Source: Chloroflexota bacterium | GTDB lineage: Bacteria > Chloroflexota > Limnocylindria > Limnocylindrales > CSP1-4 | Assembly (NCBI GenBank): GCA_021814735.1 | Contig: JAKAHX010000134.1 | Span: 1-5,683 of the forward strand | Direction of reading: 5' to 3' | DNA length: 5,683 nt | Notes under the pieces: model-generated | What the model was told of the DNA's origin: nothing | Databases searched by the model: none | Seen by the model: only the letters and a program-made list of their open reading frames with translations | Shown here: positions 1 to 5,098 of the stretch, in pieces | Layout: the number at the start of each line of letters is the position of its first letter | Numbering within the stretch: the first letter of the stretch is position 1 | Program-made: the position numbers and the translations under genes

Positions 1-1
1 G

Positions 2-124
2 GCCCGCACGCTGGATGCCGTCTGCGAGAAGGCGGGACTCGCCACCGACGCGTGGCGCTGGCCGGGCACCAGGCTCCTCGGGTTCCGCGCGGTGCACGTC
101 GCGGAGCCTGGGTTCGCGGACTGA
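2..124 (+). CDS. 3' end of an unidentified protein (partial)
   Basis: The frame is open from the window edge to TGA at 122-124 and gives 40 residues ending in GFRAVHVAEPGFAD. The run LDAVCEKAGL, then a tryptophan-rich stretch and an LLGFRAVHV strand, reads like the last helix and strand of a compact alpha/beta enzyme. A SAM-dependent methyltransferase C-terminus is one possibility, but the fragment is too short to name the family. Its codon use (G or C at almost every third position) matches the neighbouring genes, whereas the competing frame starting at 52 gives an arginine-rich, low-complexity product typical of a shadow frame. It is followed by a 121-bp spacer before the transporter, so the two may be separately transcribed. 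Confidence 0.5.
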   Translation, partial: ARTLDAVCEKAGLATDAWRWPGTRLLGFRAVHVAEPGFAD

Positions 125-171
125 CGCACGCCAGCCGCGATGTCGTCCCGGGCCGCCGGCGCGGAGCCCGG

Positions 172-177
172 TATAGT
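172..177 (+). promoter_or_regulatory. possible -10 element upstream of the MFS gene
   Basis: TATAGT is one of the few AT-containing hexamers in this GC-rich spacer and lies 69 bp upstream of the preferred GTG start at 246. No recognisable -35 hexamer sits 16-18 bp upstream, where the bases are G/C only. This is a weak call that rests on the -10 match and its position alone. If it is real, transcription would begin around 183-186, which would exclude the more upstream GTG at 180 as the translation start. Confidence 0.25.
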
Positions 178-233
178 GCGTGCCGGGGCCGGCGCGGTGC
201 CCGACCGCGCCGAGGGATGCCATCGCGGTTCAT

Positions 234-237
234 GAGG
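234..237 (+). promoter_or_regulatory. Shine-Dalgarno site that favours the GTG start at 246
   Basis: GAGG at 234-237 is followed by an 8-nt spacer and then GTG at 246. This is good spacing and supports 246 over the other in-frame starts at 180 and 282. The residues encoded between 180 and 245 look like untranslated sequence read through, not a conserved N-terminus. Confidence 0.45.
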
Positions 238-245
238 CCGGGGAG

Positions 246-1613
246 GTGACGAGCACGCTTCGGGGCGAGCACGTCGGCACGGTGGAGGGGGAGGTCGGCG
301 GGGAGCGTGCCGGCCTTCGATGGCTGTCGGCGCTGACGGCGTACTACCTCGGTCTGTCGGTCACGTGGGGATCCCTGACCACCATCGTGCTGCCGGCGCT
401 CGTGCAGCAGATCGTCCCCGCCGCGATCAAGACATCCGCGCTTTCCCTGATCGCCGCGCTGCAGGCGCTGGTGGCGATCGTGGTCCAGCCCATCTCCGGG
501 TCCGCCAGCGACCGACTGGTCACACCGTGGGGCCGGCGGCGCCCGCTGATGGCCGTGGGCGTGACGTTCCAGCTGGCTCTCCTGGTGATCCTGGCCATGT
601 CGCGCTCGTACCTGGCGATCCTGGTCGTGATGCTCTGCATCGAGATCGCCTCGAACACCGCCCAGGGGCCGTACCAGGGCCTCTTGCCGGACCTCGTGCC
701 GCACGATCGTCGCGGACTTGCCTCGGGCTTCCTGGGCGGCGCCCAGATGGTGGGGCAGGTCATCGGGGTCGCCGTGGCCGGTGTCCTCGCGGCGACGGGC
801 CACGTGGAGGCGGCGGTCATCTTCACCGCGGCGAGCCTGGGCCTTGGGACCGCGATCACGCTCGCGGGAGTCGAGGAGCGCAGCGGCCGCGCCGGTGAGG
901 CGCACCTGCCCAAGGTACGCTGGGCCGCGCCGGAGCTGCGGGCGATGGCCGACGCAGCCCGCTGGCGGCACGCGGTTCGCACCATGGTCCTGGAGGTCTG
1001 GGGCCGGGACGTGCTCGAGCAGCGTGACTATCTCTGGCTCCTCGGCTCACGGCTGGCGATCCTGATGGCGACCGGGACCCTCCAGCCGTTCGTCTTCTAC
1101 TACCTGGAGGACTCGATCGGCCTGGGCGGGCAGGCAGGCACGCTGGTGGCCCCGCTGGCCGGCGCGGTGGTGCTGGTGGCCTTGCTGGCCGCGATCCCGG
1201 GCGGCGCCATGACCGATCGCTGGGGCCGGGTGCGGGCCGTCAGCTGGAGCGCCCTCTCCGGGGCGGTCGGCGCGATGGCCTTCGCGGTGGCGCCGTCGTA
1301 CCTGTCGCTGTTCGTGATCGCGATCCCGTTCGGGCTGGCGATGGGGATCTTCCTCTCGGCGGACTGGGCCCTCCTGACCGATGTCGCCCCGCCCGGGGAG
1401 TCGGGCCGCTACCTCGGTCTCTCCAACACGGTGACCGCGGCGTCCGCCGTCCTGGCGGTGGCCGTGGGCGGACCGCTGGCCGACCTCGTGAACGGCGTGC
1501 ACTTCGGCCTGGGCTACCGGGCGGTCTTCGTGCTCGCGGCGGTGGAGTTCGTGATCGGCGCGTGGGCGGTGACGCGGGTGCACGAACCGCGCCGGTCGAT
1601 CCGGGGCGCGTAG
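246..1613 (+). CDS. MFS transporter, GPH/SLC45-like loop signatures
   Basis: This is a 455-residue integral membrane protein of the major facilitator superfamily with about 12 predicted membrane segments, the usual length for the family. After a hydrophilic N-terminus of about 25 residues, the first hydrophobic segment runs from about 28 to 50. The loop 2-3 signature is GSASDRLVTPWGRRRP (residues 85-100), and a second motif-A copy, GGAMTDRWGRVR (319-330), marks the second six-helix half. The loops PDLVPHDRRGLASGF (148-162) and LTDVAPPGESGRYLG (377-391) sit at equivalent places in the two halves. That pattern, with WGRRRP, is typical of MFS proteins near the sugar:cation (GPH/SLC45-like) groups, though drug-exporter assignment cannot be excluded and the substrate is unknown. 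A hydrophilic stretch at about 210-260 is the central cytoplasmic loop. The start at 246 is chosen for its Shine-Dalgarno; the frame remains open upstream to GTG 180. The gene ends 2 bp before the YkoP-like gene, which indicates co-transcription. Confidence 0.9.
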   Translation: MTSTLRGEHVGTVEGEVGGERAGLRWLSALTAYYLGLSVTWGSLTTIVLPALVQQIVPAAIKTSALSLIAALQALVAIVVQPISGSASDRLVTPWGRRRPLMAVGVTFQLALLVILAMSRSYLAILVVMLCIEIASNTAQGPYQGLLPDLVPHDRRGLASGFLGGAQMVGQVIGVAVAGVLAATGHVEAAVIFTAASLGLGTAITLAGVEERSGRAGEAHLPKVRWAAPELRAMADAARWRHAVRTMVLEVWGRDVLEQRDYLWLLGSRLAILMATGTLQPFVFYYLEDSIGLGGQAGTLVAPLAGAVVLVALLAAIPGGAMTDRWGRVRAVSWSALSGAVGAMAFAVAPSYLSLFVIAIPFGLAMGIFLSADWALLTDVAPPGESGRYLGLSNTVTAASAVLAVAVGGPLADLVNGVHFGLGYRAVFVLAAVEFVIGAWAVTRVHEPRRSIRGA

Positions 1614-1615
1614 CG

Positions 1616-2269
1616 ATGCGCGGCTTTGATTCCGATTCCGATCGCGCCGCGCCCCCGCGAATCCTCAACCTCGTCCTCATCGCCTGGGAGACGTTCGACC
1701 GGACTCGCCGGCGGATCCGGCCCATGCGGCGTGCGGGCATCCTCGGCCTGGAGCTGGCCCGTCACCGTGGCCGGCCGGAGCGGCTCGCCGACGGAACCGT
1801 GGTCCGCCCGGGCGACCCGGTGGGCGAGATCCACATCCTGAATCCCCGGATCCGGGAGCTCGACCGCCACGCCGGGATCGCCGCTGTCTTCCGGGAGGGG
1901 CGTGCCGACCTGCGGGCGCTGGCGGCGTGGGCGGCTCGGCAGCCGACAGGCGTCCGTCCGGCGGCGTACCACGCCGAGGGGATCATGGCGCGGCTGGCGG
2001 CGCGCGAGCGGTGGGAGATCCGGCCCCGGCCGCGGACACCCTGGCGGCGCGTGCAGGACTGGTATTTCCGCTGGCTGCTGGTCCGCTGGAACCCGGGCGG
2101 CCGAGAGCGCCTGCGCCATGGCCGGGGTTCCCTCAGCTCGGTGGACGCGTGGCTCTCCGGAGCCGAGCTGGAACAGTGGTACGGTGCCCACGCAGCCGAT
2201 CGCGGCGCCGACCCACATCGAGGGCCCCCGGGCGACGGCTTGGCGGAGGGGCCGGACGGGGCGGTCTGA
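1616..2269 (+). CDS. YkoP-like domain protein
   Basis: This is a 217-residue soluble protein that I match, from memory of the family pattern, to the YkoP-like domain. The supporting features are a WETFDR-type helix near residues 24-29, then the segment DGTVVRPGDPVGEIHILN (59-76), in which a charged turn precedes a strand carrying His73 and Asn76. An alpha-helical middle with ALAAWAARQP (101-110) follows, and the end is WNPGGRERLR (158-167) and AWLSGAELEQWYG (178-190). The function of the domain is not established. Relatives occur next to, or fused to, polysaccharide deacetylases and envelope-associated genes. The last 27 residues are proline/glycine/aspartate-rich and probably disordered. ATG 1616 lies 2 bp after the transporter's stop with only a weak GGGG upstream, so translational coupling to the transporter is likely. 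The frame is open further upstream inside the transporter gene, but those residues are shadow sequence. Confidence 0.7.
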   Translation: MRGFDSDSDRAAPPRILNLVLIAWETFDRTRRRIRPMRRAGILGLELARHRGRPERLADGTVVRPGDPVGEIHILNPRIRELDRHAGIAAVFREGRADLRALAAWAARQPTGVRPAAYHAEGIMARLAARERWEIRPRPRTPWRRVQDWYFRWLLVRWNPGGRERLRHGRGSLSSVDAWLSGAELEQWYGAHAADRGADPHRGPPGDGLAEGPDGAV

Positions 2270-2287
2270 AGGGCCCCCTGGGGGCCT
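2270..2287 (+). terminator. GC hairpin directly after the YkoP-like stop
   Basis: AGG, a bulged G, CCCC, a 3-nt loop and GGGG, CCT form a stem of about 7 bp starting one base after the TGA. No T-tract follows, so it is not a classical intrinsic terminator. It may be a transcript-end stabiliser, a Rho-type end, or a chance GC-rich structure. Its position at the end of the plus-strand pair, facing convergent genes, is what supports it. Confidence 0.35.
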
Positions 2288-2314
2288 GAAGGGGACGCCT
2301 CACGGGCCGCTGGT

Positions 2315-2355
2315 GGCAGCCTGGCGGGGCGGCATGGGCAGCCTGGCGGGGCGGC
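2315..2355. repeat. 22-bp tandem duplication (two copies)
   Basis: The 19-bp string GGCAGCCTGGCGGGGCGGC occurs at 2315-2333 and again, without mismatch, at 2337-2355. The copies are separated by ATG, and the second is followed by CTG, giving a repeat period of 22 bp. The period is not a multiple of three, and the region lies between two convergent stop codons, so this is non-coding. Similar C/G runs flank it, but I see no third full copy. Confidence 0.85.
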
Positions 2356-2391
2356 CTGACCGGGCGACCGGCCGTTCCCTGGGTCTCCGAC

Positions 2392-2403
2392 TCGCCGCGG
2401 CGA
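2392..2403. repeat. 12-bp perfect palindrome
   Basis: TCGCCGCGGCGA is fully self-complementary and lies 66 bp beyond the end of the minus-strand LsrG-like gene. It has no unpaired loop, so it is a poor hairpin. It could be a protein-binding site or simply a product of high GC. The whole stretch 2270-2469 holds only this palindrome, the tandem duplication and the hairpin; no small gene in it is supported. Confidence 0.4.
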
Positions 2404-2469
2404 CCCGTGTGCCTCGATCGGTCTGACCTGGGCCCCGGCCCCGACGCAGGCGCTGGCCCGCGGCGTCGA

Positions 2470-2778
2470 TCAGCCTGCCTTCGGCACCTCCGGCCACAGG
2501 CCCGTGTACCGGATCCCCTGGCGAGGCTCGACCATCCAGTCGGCGACCGCATCGCGCCAGGACAGGTAGTGCGCAGTCTCCCGGTGCGCCTGGGCCGCCG
2601 CGGCGTCGACGTATGCCTCGTAGAAGACGAAGCGCGTCGGGTCGTCGGTCGACTGCAGGATGTCGAAGCGGAGGTTGCCAGGTTCCCGGACTGAACCCTC
2701 GTGGTTGGCCCGGGTCACCGTGATGAACTCCTCCAGGTGCTCCGGCTTCACGTGGACGTACACGAGCGTGACGTACAT
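2470..2778 (-). CDS. LsrG-like ABM-fold protein (antibiotic biosynthesis monooxygenase superfamily)
   Basis: This 102-residue protein has the single dimeric alpha/beta-barrel domain of the ABM superfamily, at the usual length. It begins MYVTLVYVHVKPEHLEEFI and continues with NHEGSVREPGNLRFDILQ (25-42), RFVFYEAY (49-56), DAAAAQAHRETAHY (58-71) and PRQGIRYTGLWP (85-96). From memory this tracks E. coli LsrG, the isomerase of phosphorylated autoinducer-2, nearly end to end, including NHxGSVxExGNLRFD, YEAYxD, HxxTxHY and GLxP. The same signature is shared by YgiN-type quinol monooxygenase-like proteins, so activity is not settled. No lsrK, lsrF or lsr transporter gene lies in the window. ATG 2778 is preferred because its first strand matches the family start and it has GAGAGGA just upstream; the frame continues to an earlier ATG at 2817 but adds only a non-conserved leader. 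It is probably the last gene of the minus-strand block. Confidence 0.85.
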   Translation of the reverse strand: MYVTLVYVHVKPEHLEEFITVTRANHEGSVREPGNLRFDILQSTDDPTRFVFYEAYVDAAAAQAHRETAHYLSWRDAVADWMVEPRQGIRYTGLWPEVPKAG

Positions 2779-2782
2779 CGGA

Positions 2783-2789
2783 TCCTCTC
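2783..2789 (-). promoter_or_regulatory. Shine-Dalgarno for the LsrG-like gene
   Basis: On the minus strand, GAGAGGA stands 4 nt before ATG 2778 (5 nt if AGAGG is taken as the core). It decides in favour of this start over the in-frame ATG at 2817, which would also encode a proline/glycine leader not expected in the family. Confidence 0.6.
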
Positions 2790-2851
2790 GGGGCGGGGAG
2801 CCGGTCCCGGCAGCCACGGCCGCCGGGCGCCGGGCACGACCCGCGTCATGG

Positions 2852-3217
2852 TCAGTCGCGTGGCAGCGGACGCTCTTCCAGGGGCACGTCCCAGTGCGCG
2901 TCCAGGATCTCGAAGCGGCGCCGTTCCTCGGCCAGAAAGGCGGCCTGGTCCGGGTAGAGGCGCCGCGCGATCTCCGGTTCGGAATGTTCCTCCATGGCGG
3001 CCCAGTCCCGGTACGTGATGGTGACCATCACGTCCCAGTCCGCCCGGCCGTCTCCGTGGAAGCGAGGCTGGTAGAGCCGCACGTCCAGGATCCGACCGGT
3101 TCGCTGCTGCTCGCGGAGGATCGGCCAGTGGTTCCGCAGGAAGAGGTCCAGCCACTCGTCGTGATGGCCCCACCGCACGCGGTAGTAGTACGCGGCCGTC
3201 ACGGGCTTGTCCGCCAT
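2852..3217 (-). CDS. conserved hypothetical, probable dimeric alpha/beta-barrel protein
   Basis: This is a 121-residue soluble protein with no family name I can give. Its layout is strand (TAAYYYRVRWG, 7-17), amphipathic helix (HHDEWLDLFLRNHWPILREQ, 18-37), strand (ILDVRLYQPRF, 43-53), strand (WDVMVTITYRDW, 61-72), acidic helix (AAMEEHSEPEIARRLYPDQ, 73-91) and a terminal helix. This is the beta-alpha-beta-beta-alpha order of the ferredoxin-like barrel used by ABM and stress-responsive A/B-barrel proteins, which is the basis for the fold call. Aromatic and histidine residues (Tyr10-12, Trp16, His18, His19, His30, Trp31, Trp61, Trp72) could line a hydrophobic ligand pocket. It has a strong ribosome site, and it sits 73 bp before the LsrG-like gene and 69 bp after the reductase. 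A substrate related to theirs is plausible but not shown. Confidence 0.75.
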   Translation of the reverse strand: MADKPVTAAYYYRVRWGHHDEWLDLFLRNHWPILREQQRTGRILDVRLYQPRFHGDGRADWDVMVTITYRDWAAMEEHSEPEIARRLYPDQAAFLAEERRRFEILDAHWDVPLEERPLPRD

Positions 3218-3222
3218 CCGGT

Positions 3223-3229
3223 CTCCTTC
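3223..3229 (-). promoter_or_regulatory. strong Shine-Dalgarno for the barrel-protein gene
   Basis: On the minus strand, GAAGGAG lies 5 nt before ATG 3217. It fixes the start and indicates independent, efficient initiation of this cistron despite the 69-bp gap to the reductase. Confidence 0.7.
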
Positions 3230-3286
3230 GGGATCGGGATCGTTCGACGGGGATCACGCTACCACGCGCTGGCTCCGGGCCCGGCG

Positions 3287-4258
3287 CTACTGCGACCACT
3301 CGGTGGGCGTGCGGTCCCAGCGGTGGGCGCGGAGACGGCCGATCAGGTCGGCGTCGAGGGGACCGGCCTCGGCGGCAGCGACGTTCTGGGCAACCCGTTC
3401 CGGGCTGCGCATGCCGGGGATCACGGTTGCCACGTCCGGGTTCGACAGGATGAACCGGAGCGCCATCTCGGCCATGCTCATCCCGGCCGGCACGAGGGGG
3501 CGCAGGGCCTCGGCGTGGGCCACGCTGGCGCGGAGGTTCTCCGGCACGAAGTAGGAGTTGCGCCAGTCGCCCTCCGGCCAGCGGCTCTCCAGGGTGAGCG
3601 TGCCCGTGAGCGTTCCCTCGTCGAACGGCACCCGCGCGATGACCGCCACGTCCAGGCGGCGGCACTCCGGGAAGAGGGCGTCCTCCGGCGCCTGGTCGAA
3701 GATGTTGTAGATCACCTGGACCGCGTCGATGAGCCCTGTGCGGAGCGTGCGGAGCACGTTCTCCGGTTCCCAGCGGTTCACGCTGATCCCGACCGCCCGG
3801 ACCATTCCCTCCCGCTTCAGGTCGTCCACGGCCCGCTGCCACCGCTCGTCGTCGGCCCAGTCGTCCTCCCAGACGTGGAACTGGATCAGGTCCAGTGCCG
3901 GCAGGCCGAGGTTGGCCAGGCTGCGCTCCACGTACTCGCGGATGTGCTCAGGCGGGAACGACCCCTCCAGTGGATCGCCGCGGCGGGACGGCCAGCGGCG
4001 GTTCAGCGGCGGGATCTTGGTCGCCGTGTAGAGGCGCCGGCCCTGGTTCGCGGCCACCAGTTCGCCGAGCAGGCGCTCGCTGTGTCCATCGCCGTACGCC
4101 CAGGCGGTGTCGAAGAACGTGACGCCGCGCTCCACCGCGGCCTGGAGCGCGGCTCGCGAGCGCTCGTCGTCGGCGCCGGTCCAGCCGGCCATCCCCCACA
4201 TGCCGTAGCCGAGCTCGCTTACCTGCCATCCGGTCCGTCCGAACCGATGCGTGCGCAT
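3287..4258 (-). CDS. aldo/keto reductase (NADPH-dependent oxidoreductase)
   Basis: This is a cytosolic (beta/alpha)8-barrel oxidoreductase of 323 residues, normal for the AKR family. These enzymes reduce aldehydes or ketones to alcohols with NAD(P)H. The start RFGRTGWQVSELGYGMWGM (5-23) is the family opening. The catalytic tetrad is visible as Asp50 and Tyr55 in FFDTAWAYGDGHSE, Lys81 in TATKIPP and His128 in LIQFHVW. Later come GISVN (157-161), a YNIFDQ strand (184-189), and a C-terminal cofactor-binding stretch with VATVIPGMRSPERVAQN (276-292). Residues 84-104 form an arginine-rich loop of unknown effect. The substrate is unknown; the overall pattern resembles the large bacterial AKR group related to YajO and general stress proteins. 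ATG 4258 is chosen over the more upstream ATG 4288 because GAAGGAGG lies 8 nt before it and the family start begins there. It follows the membrane-anchored gene by 76 bp. Confidence 0.93.
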   Translation of the reverse strand: MRTHRFGRTGWQVSELGYGMWGMAGWTGADDERSRAALQAAVERGVTFFDTAWAYGDGHSERLLGELVAANQGRRLYTATKIPPLNRRWPSRRGDPLEGSFPPEHIREYVERSLANLGLPALDLIQFHVWEDDWADDERWQRAVDDLKREGMVRAVGISVNRWEPENVLRTLRTGLIDAVQVIYNIFDQAPEDALFPECRRLDVAVIARVPFDEGTLTGTLTLESRWPEGDWRNSYFVPENLRASVAHAEALRPLVPAGMSMAEMALRFILSNPDVATVIPGMRSPERVAQNVAAAEAGPLDADLIGRLRAHRWDRTPTEWSQ

Positions 4259-4266
4259 CGCGCGTG

Positions 4267-4274
4267 CCTCCTTC
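4267..4274 (-). promoter_or_regulatory. Shine-Dalgarno that fixes the aldo/keto reductase start
   Basis: GAAGGAGG on the minus strand, followed by 8 nt and ATG 4258, is close to the ideal anti-16S match. It lies inside the longer open frame from 4288, which argues against that upstream start. Confidence 0.75.
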
Positions 4275-4305
4275 ACCTGCCGGGCCACGCCGAGGCGGCG
4301 ACGTT

Positions 4306-4320
4306 CGCCGTGCCACGGCG
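4306..4320. promoter_or_regulatory. 7+1+7 inverted repeat in the aldo/keto reductase leader
   Basis: CGCCGTG, one C, then CACGGCG is a perfect inverted repeat in the 76-bp gap between the membrane-anchored gene and the reductase. On the minus strand it begins 15 nt after the upstream stop and ends 47 nt before the reductase start. It could be an operator half-site pair or an mRNA hairpin (6-bp stem, 3-nt loop) acting between cistrons. No T-tract follows it. Confidence 0.35.
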
Positions 4321-4334
4321 CACCCGCGCCGATC

Positions 4335-4985
4335 TCACGTCCGCCCGCGGCGGGCCTGCTCCACGAGATGCTCGAGCCCGGGTCGCAGCGACCGGAAGGA
4401 TCCCGGCGCGCGCCGGAGCGAGACCAGCAGCGTCAGGCGTGGCTGGGCCCCGCGGAGCTCTAGGAGCACGACGTCGCCGATCTCCGCGATCGCCGGGCCG
4501 ATGCTGGACATGACCGCGATCCCCTGGGCGTCGTAGGCCGCGATCGTCATCTTCCCGGCTGCCTGGCGATGCGTGCCACCAGCATCCTCGGCGGCGCGCA
4601 ATGCCGCCCGCCCGGTGCGGTGCGTGGCATCCGCGATCAGGCCGGCACCTGCGGGCGGGGCGTCCAGCTCGGCCCTGAGGTCGAGCAGATCGCCGCGCCC
4701 CTGGGCCGTCCACACCAGCCAGACCAGCACCGCCTCTCGCGGCGCCATCAGGATCGTGGCGGTCACGCGGCCGGTGCCACGGAAGGGCGATTGTGCCTCG
4801 AGGCGGATGGTCCCCCGGCCCGGGCGCCGGACCACCGGCGGACCGGCCGGGCCCGTAAGGGCGTTCGCCAGGCCGCGGGCCAGGACCCGCATGCGCCGGG
4901 CATTCCAGACACCCCCGACCGCGTAGCCGCCCACCAGCAGCACCGCCAGCGCGACGACCACGAGCGTTGCCAGGTTCAACCTCAC
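4335..4985 (-). CDS. membrane-anchored protein of unknown function
   Basis: This is a 216-residue protein with one N-terminal hydrophobic segment (about residues 4-25, LATLVVVALAVLLVGGYAVGG) followed by RRMRVLARGLANALTG and a roughly 185-residue extramembrane domain. The domain has a strand-rich front (TIRLEAQSPFRGTGRVTATI), the segment LMAPREAVLVWLVWTAQGRG (79-98), then DLLDLRAELDAPP (99-111). This pattern of a PRE-hydrophobic helix followed by a charged turn and a proline-rich acidic strand reminds me of unnamed conserved proteins in high-GC bacteria and archaea. The C-terminus is basic (LVEQARRGRT). There is no catalytic motif I recognise. The start is uncertain: GTG 4985 has GGAGGG only 2 nt away, the in-frame TTG 4979 has it at 8 nt, and an earlier ATG near 5054 would add a cysteine-containing leader. 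The segment may be an uncleaved anchor, since no clear signal-peptidase site follows. Confidence 0.65.
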   Translation of the reverse strand: MRLNLATLVVVALAVLLVGGYAVGGVWNARRMRVLARGLANALTGPAGPPVVRRPGRGTIRLEAQSPFRGTGRVTATILMAPREAVLVWLVWTAQGRGDLLDLRAELDAPPAGAGLIADATHRTGRAALRAAEDAGGTHRQAAGKMTIAAYDAQGIAVMSSIGPAIAEIGDVVLLELRGAQPRLTLLVSLRRAPGSFRSLRPGLEHLVEQARRGRT

Positions 4986-5053
4986 CGCCCTCCGCGATCC
5001 CGGCCAGCCGGGCTCCGGTCCGACGGGGCAACAGTAGCGCAGCCGACGACCCA

Positions 5054-5077
5054 TCCCGGTGCCGGTGGACACCGGGA
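5054..5077. repeat. 8-bp perfect inverted repeat between two minus-strand genes
   Basis: TCCCGGTG at 5054-5061 and CACCGGGA at 5070-5077 flank an 8-nt loop, forming an 8-bp hairpin. On the minus strand it begins 21 nt after the stop of the DUF1444-like gene and ends 68 nt before the GTG of the membrane-anchored gene. There is no T-run after it, so a terminator role is only possible. It may separate the two genes transcriptionally. The rest of this 113-bp gap shows no convincing promoter. Confidence 0.4.
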
Positions 5078-5098
5078 CCGCCGACTGCCAACGCCGGT

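Noticed and set aside
180..245. N-terminal extension of the MFS transporter from GTG 180
   Set aside because: The extra 22 residues are non-hydrophobic and do not resemble an MFS start. GTG 246 has a well-spaced GAGG, and TATAGT at 172-177 would place the transcript start after 180.
1514..2218. 234-aa minus-strand open frame opposite the YkoP-like gene
   Set aside because: It is antisense to a gene with a recognisable family pattern and is itself proline/arginine-rich with no motif.
3275..3284. CCGGGCCCGG palindrome just after the reductase stop
   Set aside because: It is a ten-base all-G/C palindrome with no loop. It is likely by chance at this composition, and no T-tract follows.
3230..3286. 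Possible promoter for the barrel-protein gene in the 69-bp gap
   Set aside because: A TAGCGT-like hexamer on the minus strand has no partner -35 at proper spacing, and the rest is GC-rich with short GATC-containing repeats. The evidence is too weak to list.
2748..3842. 364-aa minus-strand open frame overlapping the reductase and barrel genes
   Set aside because: It is in a different frame from the family-supported genes, and its composition is glycine-, arginine- and proline-rich without motifs; a shadow frame.
2660..4513. 617-aa plus-strand open frame running antisense through the reductase and both barrel genes
   Set aside because: It overlaps three well-supported minus-strand genes and gives a histidine-, arginine- and proline-rich product with no recognisable domain. 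Long antisense open frames are expected in very GC-rich DNA.
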